Positions 11,935 to 24,500 of a DNA stretch of 64,000 nt are shown here, piece by piece. The stretch spans positions 42,984,664-43,048,663 of the forward strand of contig CM054177.1 in NCBI GenBank assembly GCA_028829895.1. The letters run 5' to 3'. A model generated the notes under the pieces. That model had not been told where the DNA came from. It searched no databases and saw nothing but the letters and a program-made list of their open reading frames with translations. Position 1 is the first letter of the stretch. Each line of letters opens with the position of its first letter. Origin of the DNA: Sinotaia quadrata. Lineage: Eukaryota > Mollusca > Gastropoda > Architaenioglossa > Viviparidae. A program made the translations under genes and the position numbers.

Positions 11935-12507
11935 ATGGCAGATCTTACAACTTCTGAGCTCAAAGGATTGTCAGATGAAAGATTATCAGAGCATCATGTA
12001 AATGGCATATTTTCTACAGATGACAGCATTTCAGATACATTAAAATCAGTTTCTGAAGACGGTCCTGTTCATCAGCCATTTATTGCCTCCTCTGTACATT
12101 CTGCTGATCATGTAGAAGTAAATAGCTTAACTGACCAACAAACTTTTACAACTTCATCCCAATTTACTGAAGACAGGTCAGACAAAGACTTTGTTTATGA
12201 AGCTTCTGATATAGGTGAACCTGCTCTTAACAGATGTGACATCTCTCATAAGAAAGAAAATTCTCCTAATGAAGAAAAATTGGAGGATGTCAAAATTGAA
12301 CCACCTTGCCATAATTCTAATTTGGACTCTGCTAACAACATGCTTGAAGCCGAATCTCATATTAAAGATTCTTCCAGTGCTAATTCTGTTTTGACTAATG
12401 GTGTGGTAGAGTCTGTAAAAGAAAATGATATCATTGATGAATGCTTAGAGTCTGAACAGAAATCAGAATGGATGGACATTTTTAACAATGGTGAATTGAA
12501 GAAAAAG
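11935..12507 (+). CDS. FKBP8: FKBP8 coding exon 1
   Basis: Codes residues 1-191: the acidic N-terminal region ending in SEWMDIFNNGELKKK. The donor is AAG|GTATGT, phase 0. Confidence 0.93.
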
Positions 12508-15500
12508 GTATGTTATTGAGTTACTAATCATAAAAATAGTTGTTAGTAACTAGTAATGTATTTAAAGTTATTTAGTGCATACCTTGTCTTTGTAAAATTT
12601 CAGTTATAGATTTACAGAACTTACTTAATTGCAAGCTTTCAGTATTCTTATTAATCATATAATAGTTGTCAATAACTAACAAATTGTTATACATAGCATG
12701 TTCCTTGTTTTTGTGATTTTTAGTTGTGGTTTTTCATTGACTAGAATCACAAACAGTTTGACCACATGCATGGGACCCGCTCTTCATGTACTGTACATTA
12801 ATTTTTACCACTTTTTGAGCAGACTAAAATTTGATCAATATATTTTAAAAATAATTGAATGAACATTTGTAGGAAAACTTTAATACATTGGGAGCCCTTT
12901 GATGAGACCCCTTTTACTGACCTTTCATGTTTACATTGAAATTAATTGTTAAGTTTTTAGGTACGTTTTTTTAAATTTTAAAGAAAATATATACCTACCA
13001 TGCCTGACAGTCAGTTAGGGGAAAAATATTTTATTTCTTTTTATATATTTCTATCAAGTTGCAAAGAATAAATGTTGTTGCATTATACTTAACCTATAGG
13101 TGAGTGTTTACCATATGTGTGTAATTTGTAGTTATTAGGAATAGGATAAATTAATAGTTTAAACAAAATGCAGGGTCATTAGAAAGGAATTTTGGAATGT
13201 CAGTGGTGGTAATGCATTAGTGTTTTCTATATAAAACATTTTTTTTTATATTAGCATAAGTAAACATTCTTTAAATTTTAATCCTCACCTTTCCTGTACC
13301 AGTGTTATAGTGATCATTGATGTATGCACATTATTAATCTCTCTTTACATTACATGCCTGATCCAATCATTAAGATGGTGTCCATTCAGCAGAAAGCTCA
13401 ATGCATGTTGTAATATGTTGAATTCAAGTCATTAGTAACTGCACAATGTATTATAAACACACCGGTGGAACAAATGTATCTATTGACAAAACAGATAAAA
13501 GATTTGTGGAGCATTGAGAAACACAAATCAATAGGTAAGACCATGAACCTCTGAAGAGATTGTTGAACACATCAAACAGCATGTGTAAGGAGCCACACAA
13601 AAATCTTGCAGTTTAGAATTTGATGTACATAATACTACCAATATACCATCCAGCATGTGTTGCATAAATGCCAAAAATAACTATGCTAGAATTAATTAAG
13701 ACCTGAAAATAAACCAACATATGTCCAAAACCTGTAAAATTTGGTTTCAATTTAAGTAAATTTGATGATTTTTAAAGGCTATTTACAGTAAGTAATGTTT
13801 ACAAACATGAACATACGTTCAGTTTTGGCTTTCTAATTACATTTTCACTAAAGAAACAAAGATTTCTTATATTTAAAGAGATTACTAAATTTGAATTCTA
13901 TTAAATCTTTTTCATTGAGCCTATATTTTTTATAAACAAAAACTGAGCCACAAATGAAAACACTTAAACAGGCAAACAAAATACTACATTTATTCATGAA
14001 ATGTTTGGCTATTTAGTATTACTATTAGTGACTGTGACAGAAGTAAAATGTTTACTTGAAAATTTGTATTGCATCTCATTTGATAAACATTGATCTTGTT
14101 TTCATAAACTCCATGTATAACTGTTTTAATATTTAATAATTTAGTTTTTTTATATTTCTTATTTGACCAAATATATTGTTATTGAAATTATGTTAATGCA
14201 CCCAACTTCAGCATATGGTTTAACTTTTCTGGTCTGTTCTCAGATATTAAAGGCAGGTTTAACTGATTCCCGTCCACCTAGTGGCAGTTTGGTGACAGTG
14301 AAAGTGCAAGGACGATTAGAGACTGGTACTTGCTTTCAGGATACCAAAGAGACTTTTATTCTTGGGGATGGAGATGCCATTGCAGGTGAATTATTTGGCA
14401 CATGGTCAGATTTGGTGATATAACTGTAAGAAGAGTCCATGAATAGTAAAAGAAATATATATAAAAGTGGCACAAGTCTTGATTGATTAATAGGATTCTT
14501 AATATATTATTACATTAATTGATTGACCTAATTCCTGGCATAATGTCTACAGAATTTGGATTCTTTGGAAAGTACTTTAGTTAAATATATTCTTAAATAG
14601 ATGTACTAGAAAGTAAGCATTGTGTCTTTGAGATTATTTCTTTACATAAACTTAAGAAAAGATTTTATGTTTGTTTTACCGAGTGTCAGTAGATAGATAC
14701 ACATTTCTTGTATGGGTCTTTGATTACAACTTGGATAATTTTAAAATTAATGAGAATACCATTACCAGGTGCATTTTTGTTTCCAAAGTTTTAGGAACGC
14801 AAAAGTGATGATCGTGTTCATTTATTTAAAAAAAGTTTTAAAGTTGAATAACTGTTACTTAATTGGTTGCTTGTGCTTCTATGGACAGCAATTGACCTGG
14901 CAGTGGCACTCATGAATGTCCAAGAAGTGGCAGAAATAATAACAAAAGAAAGATTTGGATATGGTGCCAAGGGCATGTAAGATTGATATTATCTTGTATT
15001 AATAGATCTTTTTGGTAATTGTCACATCTCAGAGATGCTTCACTAATCTTGTTTCACATTACTTTAGATATTAATTTATATTATTGTGCAGTTTAATTAC
15101 TTTTAATTATTTTATTTTTAACGATTACATATATAGATATAGTTGTTATGAAATCATTAATGTGAAAATAACATTGAGAATCTATCATCAACACTTTAAA
15201 ACCATTTTCATGTAAATTTTATTTCACTTTATATATTTAGAATTTTTTTTGTAAATAGACAAAATGGTGGTGGCAGTAATTTAATATTTTTAAGAAATAA
15301 AGAAAAATTATGCTTAATATATTTAAGTTGTTGATATATTGTTTTATTATAATTATGTGTATATAGTTTTATACAGTTTCTATATTTTTTCCGGTTATAG
15401 TATAAATTTTATTGTATTTTTTAAAATTATGTTTTTGTTTGCTTTAAGAATTAAATTTTTAATATGCATTATAGCTAATAATATATCACACTATTTGAAA

Positions 15501-18500
15501 TTTAATTAGGAATATGAGGATGTGAAGGATTTTGAACACTTCAATATCACATGGAATTATGCTGATTTTACATAAATAAATTATGTAACTGGTATGAAGT
15601 GTTCATTGCGATAAAATATCACAGTAGTAATAATAATAATAATACTTGATAAAGTCCCTAATCATATAAAAGCGCTAAACATTTTGCTAATAATTGTAAA
15701 TATATACAGTATCTTTAAAACAACTAAAAGTAATTTAATGAAAGCAAAAAGAAATCTACATGTATAATGATAATTATAACAATGCCTGTATTTACAAAAG
15801 AGAAATGTAAATAAAACATTACTTTTCTTCTAGAACAAAAGAGAGTACTAATCTTGCTGATGAAAATTGAAATTAGGGCACTCTTAAAAATGACCATGGT
15901 CTCTTTGCAACTCCACTCAAAGGGCAGGATTTCCAGGTTGACGGACTTTGAAATACAGAATGTTGAAGGTGCATACATATAATGATGAGCACAGAATCTT
16001 CTTAAGGCATAATAGTATACCAGAGAGAAAAGTGTTAAAGTATTTGAGTCAGAGAGGGCCAGAGAACACACAAGGATGTTTGTAGCATCAGCAGGGAGAA
16101 ATCTGCATAGGTTGTTCTTCAAGTATTGAAGATATGTTGTTGTAGAGAGAGAGAACGGTGAAAAAGTATATCCAGATTTCTAAATAACCAACAGAATTTG
16201 ATGGGAGTGTTGCCACTGTTCAATGAGCCTGGCAGAAGTAAGGTTTTAGAAATTGATTTGTAACTTATTGCTCATCATCCAAGATTTAGCATCAGAAACA
16301 CATCTCAACTATTTGAGAGTGGAATAAGTTTTATTAGGTTAGCTTGATAACATGCACTTGAGCATCATCACCATACAACTGGCGGGGTGCAGAATGGTGA
16401 CCTTGTGATATTGGATAAAGACTGTGCATACAAGTTAACAAAACTGGTCTTGAGATCAGAGCCTGTGGGACACCATAATAGAGATTATTTGGGCTATATA
16501 GTTGATCATTTCTTGACATGATTTGTTTTCTTTCAGACCAATATGATTTAAACCAAGATTGCACCATTCTTTGATTTCTGTTAGCTAGTTGGCTGAGAGC
16601 TGAGTTATAACAGAGAGCTAGAGCCTGATTTAATGGATAGAATGTTTATTAATTTTCCAAAGTAGACTAAATACATTGTTCCAGAATGAATACAATATAT
16701 TCTGTAGCAGGTTGTTCACCTGATCTAAATTATATTTTTAAAAAATGGATCTGAATGTAGCAGAATCTACTCTCACTTGCATCTTTTTGCAAGAAAACTG
16801 CACTTGTTGGCCTTTGTGTGTTAAACACTGGTGATGGATTTACTGTTCTTATTATCCCTTAACCATTAACTTAAAGCAGTGATGGCCAGGGTTTGGTACA
16901 ACTTGATTTTGATCAGACTACGGTCAAAACTCCATACACTTCTGGTATTAGTTGCACCATTTCACCACCAGCCTAAGACATTTATTTCAAAACTGCTCAT
17001 TAGTTAGAGTAAACAGTTGGTAATTGGTAAAGATTTGATATAAATGTTTCATTTATAACTTTTCAAAAGCTGGGTTGGAGTTTACACACATTTCTATGTT
17101 CCTATCGTTTCAATAATATATTGCACTAACTGTTATCAGCATTTTGACACTACAGGGAGAAGAGAATGAAAATATATAGTTGGAGTTTGTATAACATAAA
17201 TATTGATGTTTTGTTTCCAGTTTCTTATTCAGTTCTAAATTTAAATGAATACTATTCAAATGATTGTGGAACAGTTGTTCACATTATCTTTCTTATAATG
17301 TAGGTATCAACTGTAAATGTAATTTATTTAGATAAATGTAATATGTTTAGATCTTAAAATCCAGTTTGCAACAAGTGTCTAGTTTGAGGAATAAATCTTT
17401 GCATCATGCTTTAAGCTCAACATTTTTTCAAAAGGGAATTTAGTGGTTGACTTCTTTGTCTGTTTAAATAAAAATAAAGTTTTAAGTGCAATTTGTTTGA
17501 CCGTATTGTTTTAATTGTTGTTAGGAAATGTATAATTGCTTTAACTGTTCAGAAAAGAAATACATTAAGCCAAAATTGTTGGGGGAAAGAGTAATTTACT
17601 GGTTAAATTTTGTTTGTTGATGTCCCAGGGAACCAAACATTCCTGCAAATGCCACTTTATATTTCACATTGGAATTACTGGATGTTCAACCAGGTCCAGA
17701 TATCAGCAAGCTCACAGCAGAAGAACGACTTGGATTTGGGTAAAATTTAATTTTAAACCTGTTTCTTCTTAATGAAGAAAGGAGTGAATTAATTTAGTCC
17801 CTTATTCAATCAATCAAGATTAAAAAGAATTTCATTGTCAGTCTTTTTCACACTGATGCCTTTTAATTAATTGTATAGGTTTAAAAAGATTAATACATAA
17901 ACATGACATAATGTAATTTGTTACAAATATATATTTAGAATAGATTGTGGTAGGTAGAAAGAGGTACTCAAAACATGTGCTGATTGGTTGATAGTGACCT
18001 TGTTTAGTCAGTTTTTCTACATTTTCAACACTCATGTTCCCTCTGTATATTGAAACTTTGTATAATAAAAGTACATGAAATAAAAGGTTTATCTAAAATC
18101 AGTAATAGATATAAAGATAAAGAAGCCAGGTGATCATATATGTATATCTAAAATCAGTGGTAAATAAGAAAATTAAAGAAATTAGATGACCAATGAAATA
18201 TATCTAAAGTAAAAGATAAAAGAAGCCAGGTGAACAATCAAATATATCTCGTATTATTTCTATTTAAAATGAGTGCTAGGTAAAAAAAGATATAAAAGAC
18301 TCCTATGAATCATATGAAAATCTAAATGTATGAATCAGATGTTAGTGACTTGACAAATAACAGTATTTGCAATAAACAACCTGGTTATGCAGTCATTAAC
18401 AAATATTTTATATTACATGTAGATTTTATAATAGATACAAAATGTAGCAACTAATCTGTCTAATTTACAGTTTAAATTTGAAATTTATCACTGTTTGTGT

Positions 18501-21500
18501 TGTGATTTAGCTCCTCAAATATTAATAAGAGTCAGTATTAATTTAAAGAAAAAATGTTGCTCTTGAATATCTTTTGAGGTGCTAAGGGGACTTGAAAACA
18601 TCTGATCTTGTGCTGTAGTATATAGGGGCATCTTGTCAGATATTCAAGCTTTCCATGGAGTAGTTGACTATGTCAGTTTAGATTTTGATAATAAATTGGG
18701 GTAATGATCTGCCTATGGCACAGTATTGCATTAGCCAGTCTTCTGGTCAAGCAAAAAACACTGATAAAAGCCTGAAAAGCACAGTCCATATAAATGGATT
18801 ACTTTCTCCAGTGTGCTTTTTGTTGGCAGAAGATATTCAACACACAATACATGTCATAATCTTGCATTCTGAATTATGTGAAATTGTTAGTTGAGGGAAA
18901 AATTTAGCAAAGAAAAGAGATTTTTAAGATGTTGGAATTTAGCTGTGATGTTATTAGAAATAGAGCATTGGTTCTGAAATCTAATTACAATCTCTATTAA
19001 AAAGTTGGTAGATTATGATCAAGAAAAATATATAATTAAACTATTTTGCTGGCCTAAGCTTGAAATGGTGAATTATATAGGTTTTTAGTTTTTCCCCAGG
19101 TCTATTACTGTTATATAGGATATAACAATGCTTACCAGTATTTTACATTCACATGTAAGGTGTAAATTATACATCCTCTACTTGTATTTTGATGACCTAG
19201 CACTATGGAATGCTGTTTATATAGATACAGCTTCTATTTACTATTAATGAAGTGTTGGGGAAAAAATATATTGTGCAAGACAAGCAGACTAACATATAAA
19301 CAACTTTCTGCTTGATGCAAGTAAATGCAAATGACATAATGGCTGTTTTGCTGAAGCAGGTGTAAACTTTCTTGTATACTCTTGAGACTACGAGGATAAT
19401 GCAAAATGCTTAAGAAAAATATTTCTTTTCAAGAGCCTACTAGACCGTTGCTTCTAAGTCACTTCATCTTAGCAGTATATTTTTCATTTGCTTGTTTCTT
19501 TAAAAAAAAATCTTATTATGACTCTTAAAAAGATTGAACCTCGGTGTTTGAATGTGTTAAATGGTACATACTTCACATTGAGGTTAATAATAAATGTTAT
19601 GGTACAATGTTTGTGCACATATTTAAAAAGTATTTATTAAATAATCTAATTTTAAATCATTCATTGAGATGATTTATGTTTTATAAATTTGTATACATTT
19701 ATTTCATTGTAATGTACAGAGAAAAGAAACGAGAACGAGGCAATGAGCTTTTTACAAGACAGGATTACTCAGGGGCTATTAATTCCTATTCCAAGTAAGA
19801 TTTTGTGTTAATTTATTGTAGTCCAAATATGTTTAATTATACTATTTAGAGCAGAATGTTAACTCATGCAAATTTTCAGTCTTAACATTGCTTTATGTTT
19901 ATACAGTTATTGTTTAACCCTTTGAACTCGAGATCCCGCTTTAGCGGGATTACCAGAAAATCGGATTTCCCTGGTTGCCCGCAATAGCAGGATGAACGTA
20001 TAAAATTGTATCCCAATATACTACAACATTGGTATATGCTGGCTTACCCTAAAAATGAACTCTTCCAAAGATTTTCTGTGTGCATCGTGGCGCGCAAGTT
20101 CAATGTAGTGTACAAGGCTAAATATGGCGACAGTCTTTCGATGTTCTGCATGCATAGACTACCTGTGCATTCGAATTTACAGCCGCTGTTGGCTGGCTTA
20201 TCATTCCAAGAAGGAATTTGGCGATAAAGTGTCTCACATATTGAGTGGCTAACTGATTTCACCCAAAAATTAAAAAAAAACAATATTTTAAAATTGACGT
20301 ATTTTTGTTTAGGGAGCTTGGGTTAGGGGTTTGTTATGTATGGGCGTGCAGGGTTCAAAGGGTTAATTTTTATCTCTTTAAGATTTAACATCATTTGATG
20401 TTTATACATTTGTTTTTACTCTCTAAGGATTACTTGTACATTTAAAAATACAAATTCAGAATATTAAGATTGTTTTTTTATAAAGAAAAATCGTTTATAA
20501 CTTTTTGGAAAGATTGCTAGATAAAGAGTTGAGTGATTTGCAGAATATAGATGCAGTCCAGAATAAAATAAAAAAGAGCTTTGCTTGCTGCCATATTCAT
20601 TACTAAGTGTTGATATTGTATTTATTATAGTAGTCAATCACATAAGATGTTATATTTATTTATATCAGTAATGACATAATGTGGTATTTTGTATCATACA
20701 ACTTGTTAAGCATGATTGATGAGCCGAGTAGGTCTGCACACGTACAAGCCTGACACCATTTTCTCTAGGGAGGAGATAAATGATAAAGACCTTCCCATCA
20801 GCATGCACCTTAGTGAGAGTTCTGTCCTTAGTCCATTTTTGTTGTTGTTTTCATGATTAAAACATTCAGCAAACCCGTGCATTTTGCAAATTTTTTCAGT
20901 GTCAGAATTCTCTCACATCTTTCCTTTAGGTTTTGTTCATCTCTGTTGTCCTTTTTATCTGCTTCCAAGGTGATTTTCCTTTCTTTTGTTTAGCTAACAC
21001 CCATGTTTGTCTCCTTTGTTTGACATGGCATAATACATTTCTACGTAAATCGCAAGTATAACATATCAATAGCAGATATGCACAAAATATTTCTCAGTTC
21101 TTTCTCTGACAATCAGTCAGTTAACTCACCATTAAGCTAACAGCCACCTTTCTACAGCAGGTAAACTTTTGATCTCAGCCCATTGGCTGGTCTTGTTCCC
21201 TAAAATCTTAACCATTGGATTAAAAAAACAAAACAACTCATCCACTTGGAAATGGTTTAGATTGCATCAGCAATTTCTAGCATATTCTCAACTTGAGTTG
21301 TTTTTTCCAACTCTGACACTTACAAAAATACCATCTTGAGTGCCCAAGGTCAGGTCATTTTGACAATTTAACAATTTATATAACAAGTGTAGAAATAAGG
21401 TTAGGGAAGTTTACTCCACTAAAGAAGGTATTTTCTTGTGGAGGAATTCTGGTACCAGATGTCTTTCATATCATTATATCCAAGAGGTTGATCAAAATTC

Positions 21501-24500
21501 TTGAGAAAAGACAAGCACTTGCTTCATAATTTCTTCTTCTTATAAAAGTAATAATAATAATAATAATAATAATAAAATGTCACTTTAAAATAAACTTTAC
21601 ATACAATAGCACGTTGAATTATTTTTTCATTGTCACCTGATTAGAAGCCAGCAAAAGGTTTATGTTCATAGACAACAAAATGCATCACTCTTGCCATGTA
21701 TAAACACAATAAACAATTAAAACATTAAACAAATTAATAATTATATTATGGTAAAGAATCACCACTTTGAAGGTGTTTGATTTCGGTTAACAGTTCATTT
21801 AGGTGGCAGAGTAAAGGAACATTGGCCACAGGCATTGCAATATCAATTGAAATGCATCTCTTTCCATTCTTTTTAGATTTCATTATTCTGAATTGGTAGC
21901 TTGATATAATTTAAAAAGAAAGAAAGAAAAATTATATATTCTGTGTGTCCTATAGGAGGCTTCCACAAAAAGTTGCACTAAAAGAAAATTAGAATGGAAG
22001 CTATGATTAAGTGACATTTGTTATTGGTATCATTGAGGGTTTATGCAGTCATTTTACAGCTATGATTTATTTTATGTATGTCTGGTATTGCATCTGCAGA
22101 GCTGTGAAATATTTAGATGGTGCTAATGGAGGTCTTGTTGGAGATACATCTGTTCTGCAGCAGCTTTTGGACTGTAAAATAAAGTGTTACAACAACTTAG
22201 CAGCATCCCAGCTGAAGGTAACTATTTATTTTATTATAAGTGTTTGATGGGTTTTTGAAAGATATTTACAAGATCTTGTGTTTGCTTTAATACCTCACTT
22301 CACAGCTTTAATATATTAAAAAATGGAGATGTTTGTAGATTGTTGAAAAAATTCTTTAAGTGTATTTGCCATTCCTGGAATTTGATTTGTAAAATGTAGG
22401 GTATTATACATAAGTGACAGTATTGTTGACTTAAATGAATTTTCATACTTGAACGTGCACATTATGTTTGGCAGTGATTTATATTGTTTAATAATGAAAT
22501 ATAATTAGTTATTTAACAATCAAGAGTTGTTAATTTATGTCTTTCAAATAAAGGATGAGGAGTTTGCTTATCAACCAGAGGACATGCTGCTATTTCAAAA
22601 AAATTTAATAGCTGAGCACAATTTTGTTCAAAATTGGCACACATTTTTTCATTAACAAAGACATACATTTGTTACTTGAAGTGTGCATTAAATATTCAAG
22701 CAATGATTATTTTTTATATAAAAGTGTAATTAACTTTCAGTCACAATTTAAAAAAAAATTTTTTGCACATTTCATCCTGGTTTTCTTATATTCTTCAAAT
22801 ATTCATTATTTGGTTTATAATTCTTTCTGTTTTCTTTATATACCTTATGTGGTTGATACTTCATTCTATTTTTGGTATATTCCTTGTGTGATTTGTACTT
22901 CATTCTATTTTTGGTATATACCTTGTGTGGTTTGTACTTCATTCTATTTTTGGTATATTCCTTGTGTGGTTTGTACTTCATTCTATTTTTGGTATATTCC
23001 TTGTGTAATTTGTACTTATTCTATTTTTGATATATACCTTGTGTGGTTTGTACTTCATTCTATTTTTGGTATATTCCTTGTGTGGTTTGTACTTCATTCT
23101 ATTTTTGGTATATTCCTTGTGTAATTTGTACTTATTCTATTTTTGATATATACCTTGTGTGGTTTGTACTTCATTCTATTTTTGGTATATTCCTTGTGTA
23201 ATTTGTACTTATTCTATTTTTGATATATACCTTGTGTGGTTTGTACTTCATTCTATTTTTGGTATATACCTTGTGTGGTTTGTACTTCATTGTTTTTGGT
23301 ATGTGGCTAATTCTCTGGGCAAGTGTGCCACGAAATGTGTTTTCTTAAAAATAATGCATTGTAATAGCATTATAGCGTATTTATAGTCTGTATATTCAGA
23401 ATTGATGTGAGAGATACATAAGAGTTATATGAATATGTGATTATTTATTTTGTAATTATTTGTGATACAAATTCGTTTTGAACTGAAAAATGGCACTTCT
23501 TTTTGTGATATACATACGCATAGCCATTAGAAAAATAATTCATTGTTATAAAGGTCAAGCTAGAAAAGAATAGCATGCATTCAATAAGCTGACAGTCAAG
23601 CTGAAGTCTCCCAAAGCTTTTTTTTTTATTTATAAAAAATGCATTTTGCACATGCATTTCATTTACTTTTATTGATAAAACTTAATCAAGCAATTATATT
23701 TTCAGGGTCTTGGCTTTACAAATATTACAGTTATTATTTTATATATATATATATATATAATTAGTATCTGATTAATAATTTACATAATAATTAGTCTAGG
23801 TGCATGGAATTTACTACTGGTCTCTTAAACATTACAAATTTAATTGCTAATTGCAGATTAATATCTATTATTTTAATTATATTTCAGTTTATAGGTTATT
23901 TTTATTTTTTAATCATTATACATTTTTTCTTTTATTGCAATTCTTAAGAGGTTAGATTCCCCACCCACCCCTCAGAATAATTTTTATTTTTATTATTTAC
24001 TTGCATAGTGTGTTAATTTTACTGAAAGAAAATTATTTTCTTTAAGAACTAAAGGCTGTATATAGGCTTTATACTAAAAGTGTTATTGTGTCAAAATTTG
24101 ACAGAGATTCAATAAAGTGAGGCATTGATTAACAATTTGAAATTGCTCTCTATTCTCTTTGTTGGTTGTTTTCTTACTACGTAGTATTTCTTTTTAGAAG
24201 ACCTGCCACATTTAGATTATGTAAAAGTTATATTTCAAGGCTCTTCCAGAAAGGAACAACATGTTGCAGTGTATTGCAACAAGTTTTTCTTTTGTTTTCT
24301 GAGGGAAATGTATTCAGGGTTTGTTGTACTAACATGGCAAATATTATCTTCAGTAATTATTTTGGTCACTAAAACATTTAAGGGGGGAGAGAAGATTGAT
24401 TATGATGATATTGACATTTTGCATGGAATATTGAGTTGCTTACTGTCAGTGGCAGAATGTGGACTATATCTGGATTTGTGAGTGTAAATGGTATATGTTG

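Noticed and set aside
22624..23386. Long plus-strand open frames rich in FYFWYIPCVV-type repeats
   Set aside because: They are created by the 39-bp minisatellite inside an FKBP8 intron; no start context or conserved domain.
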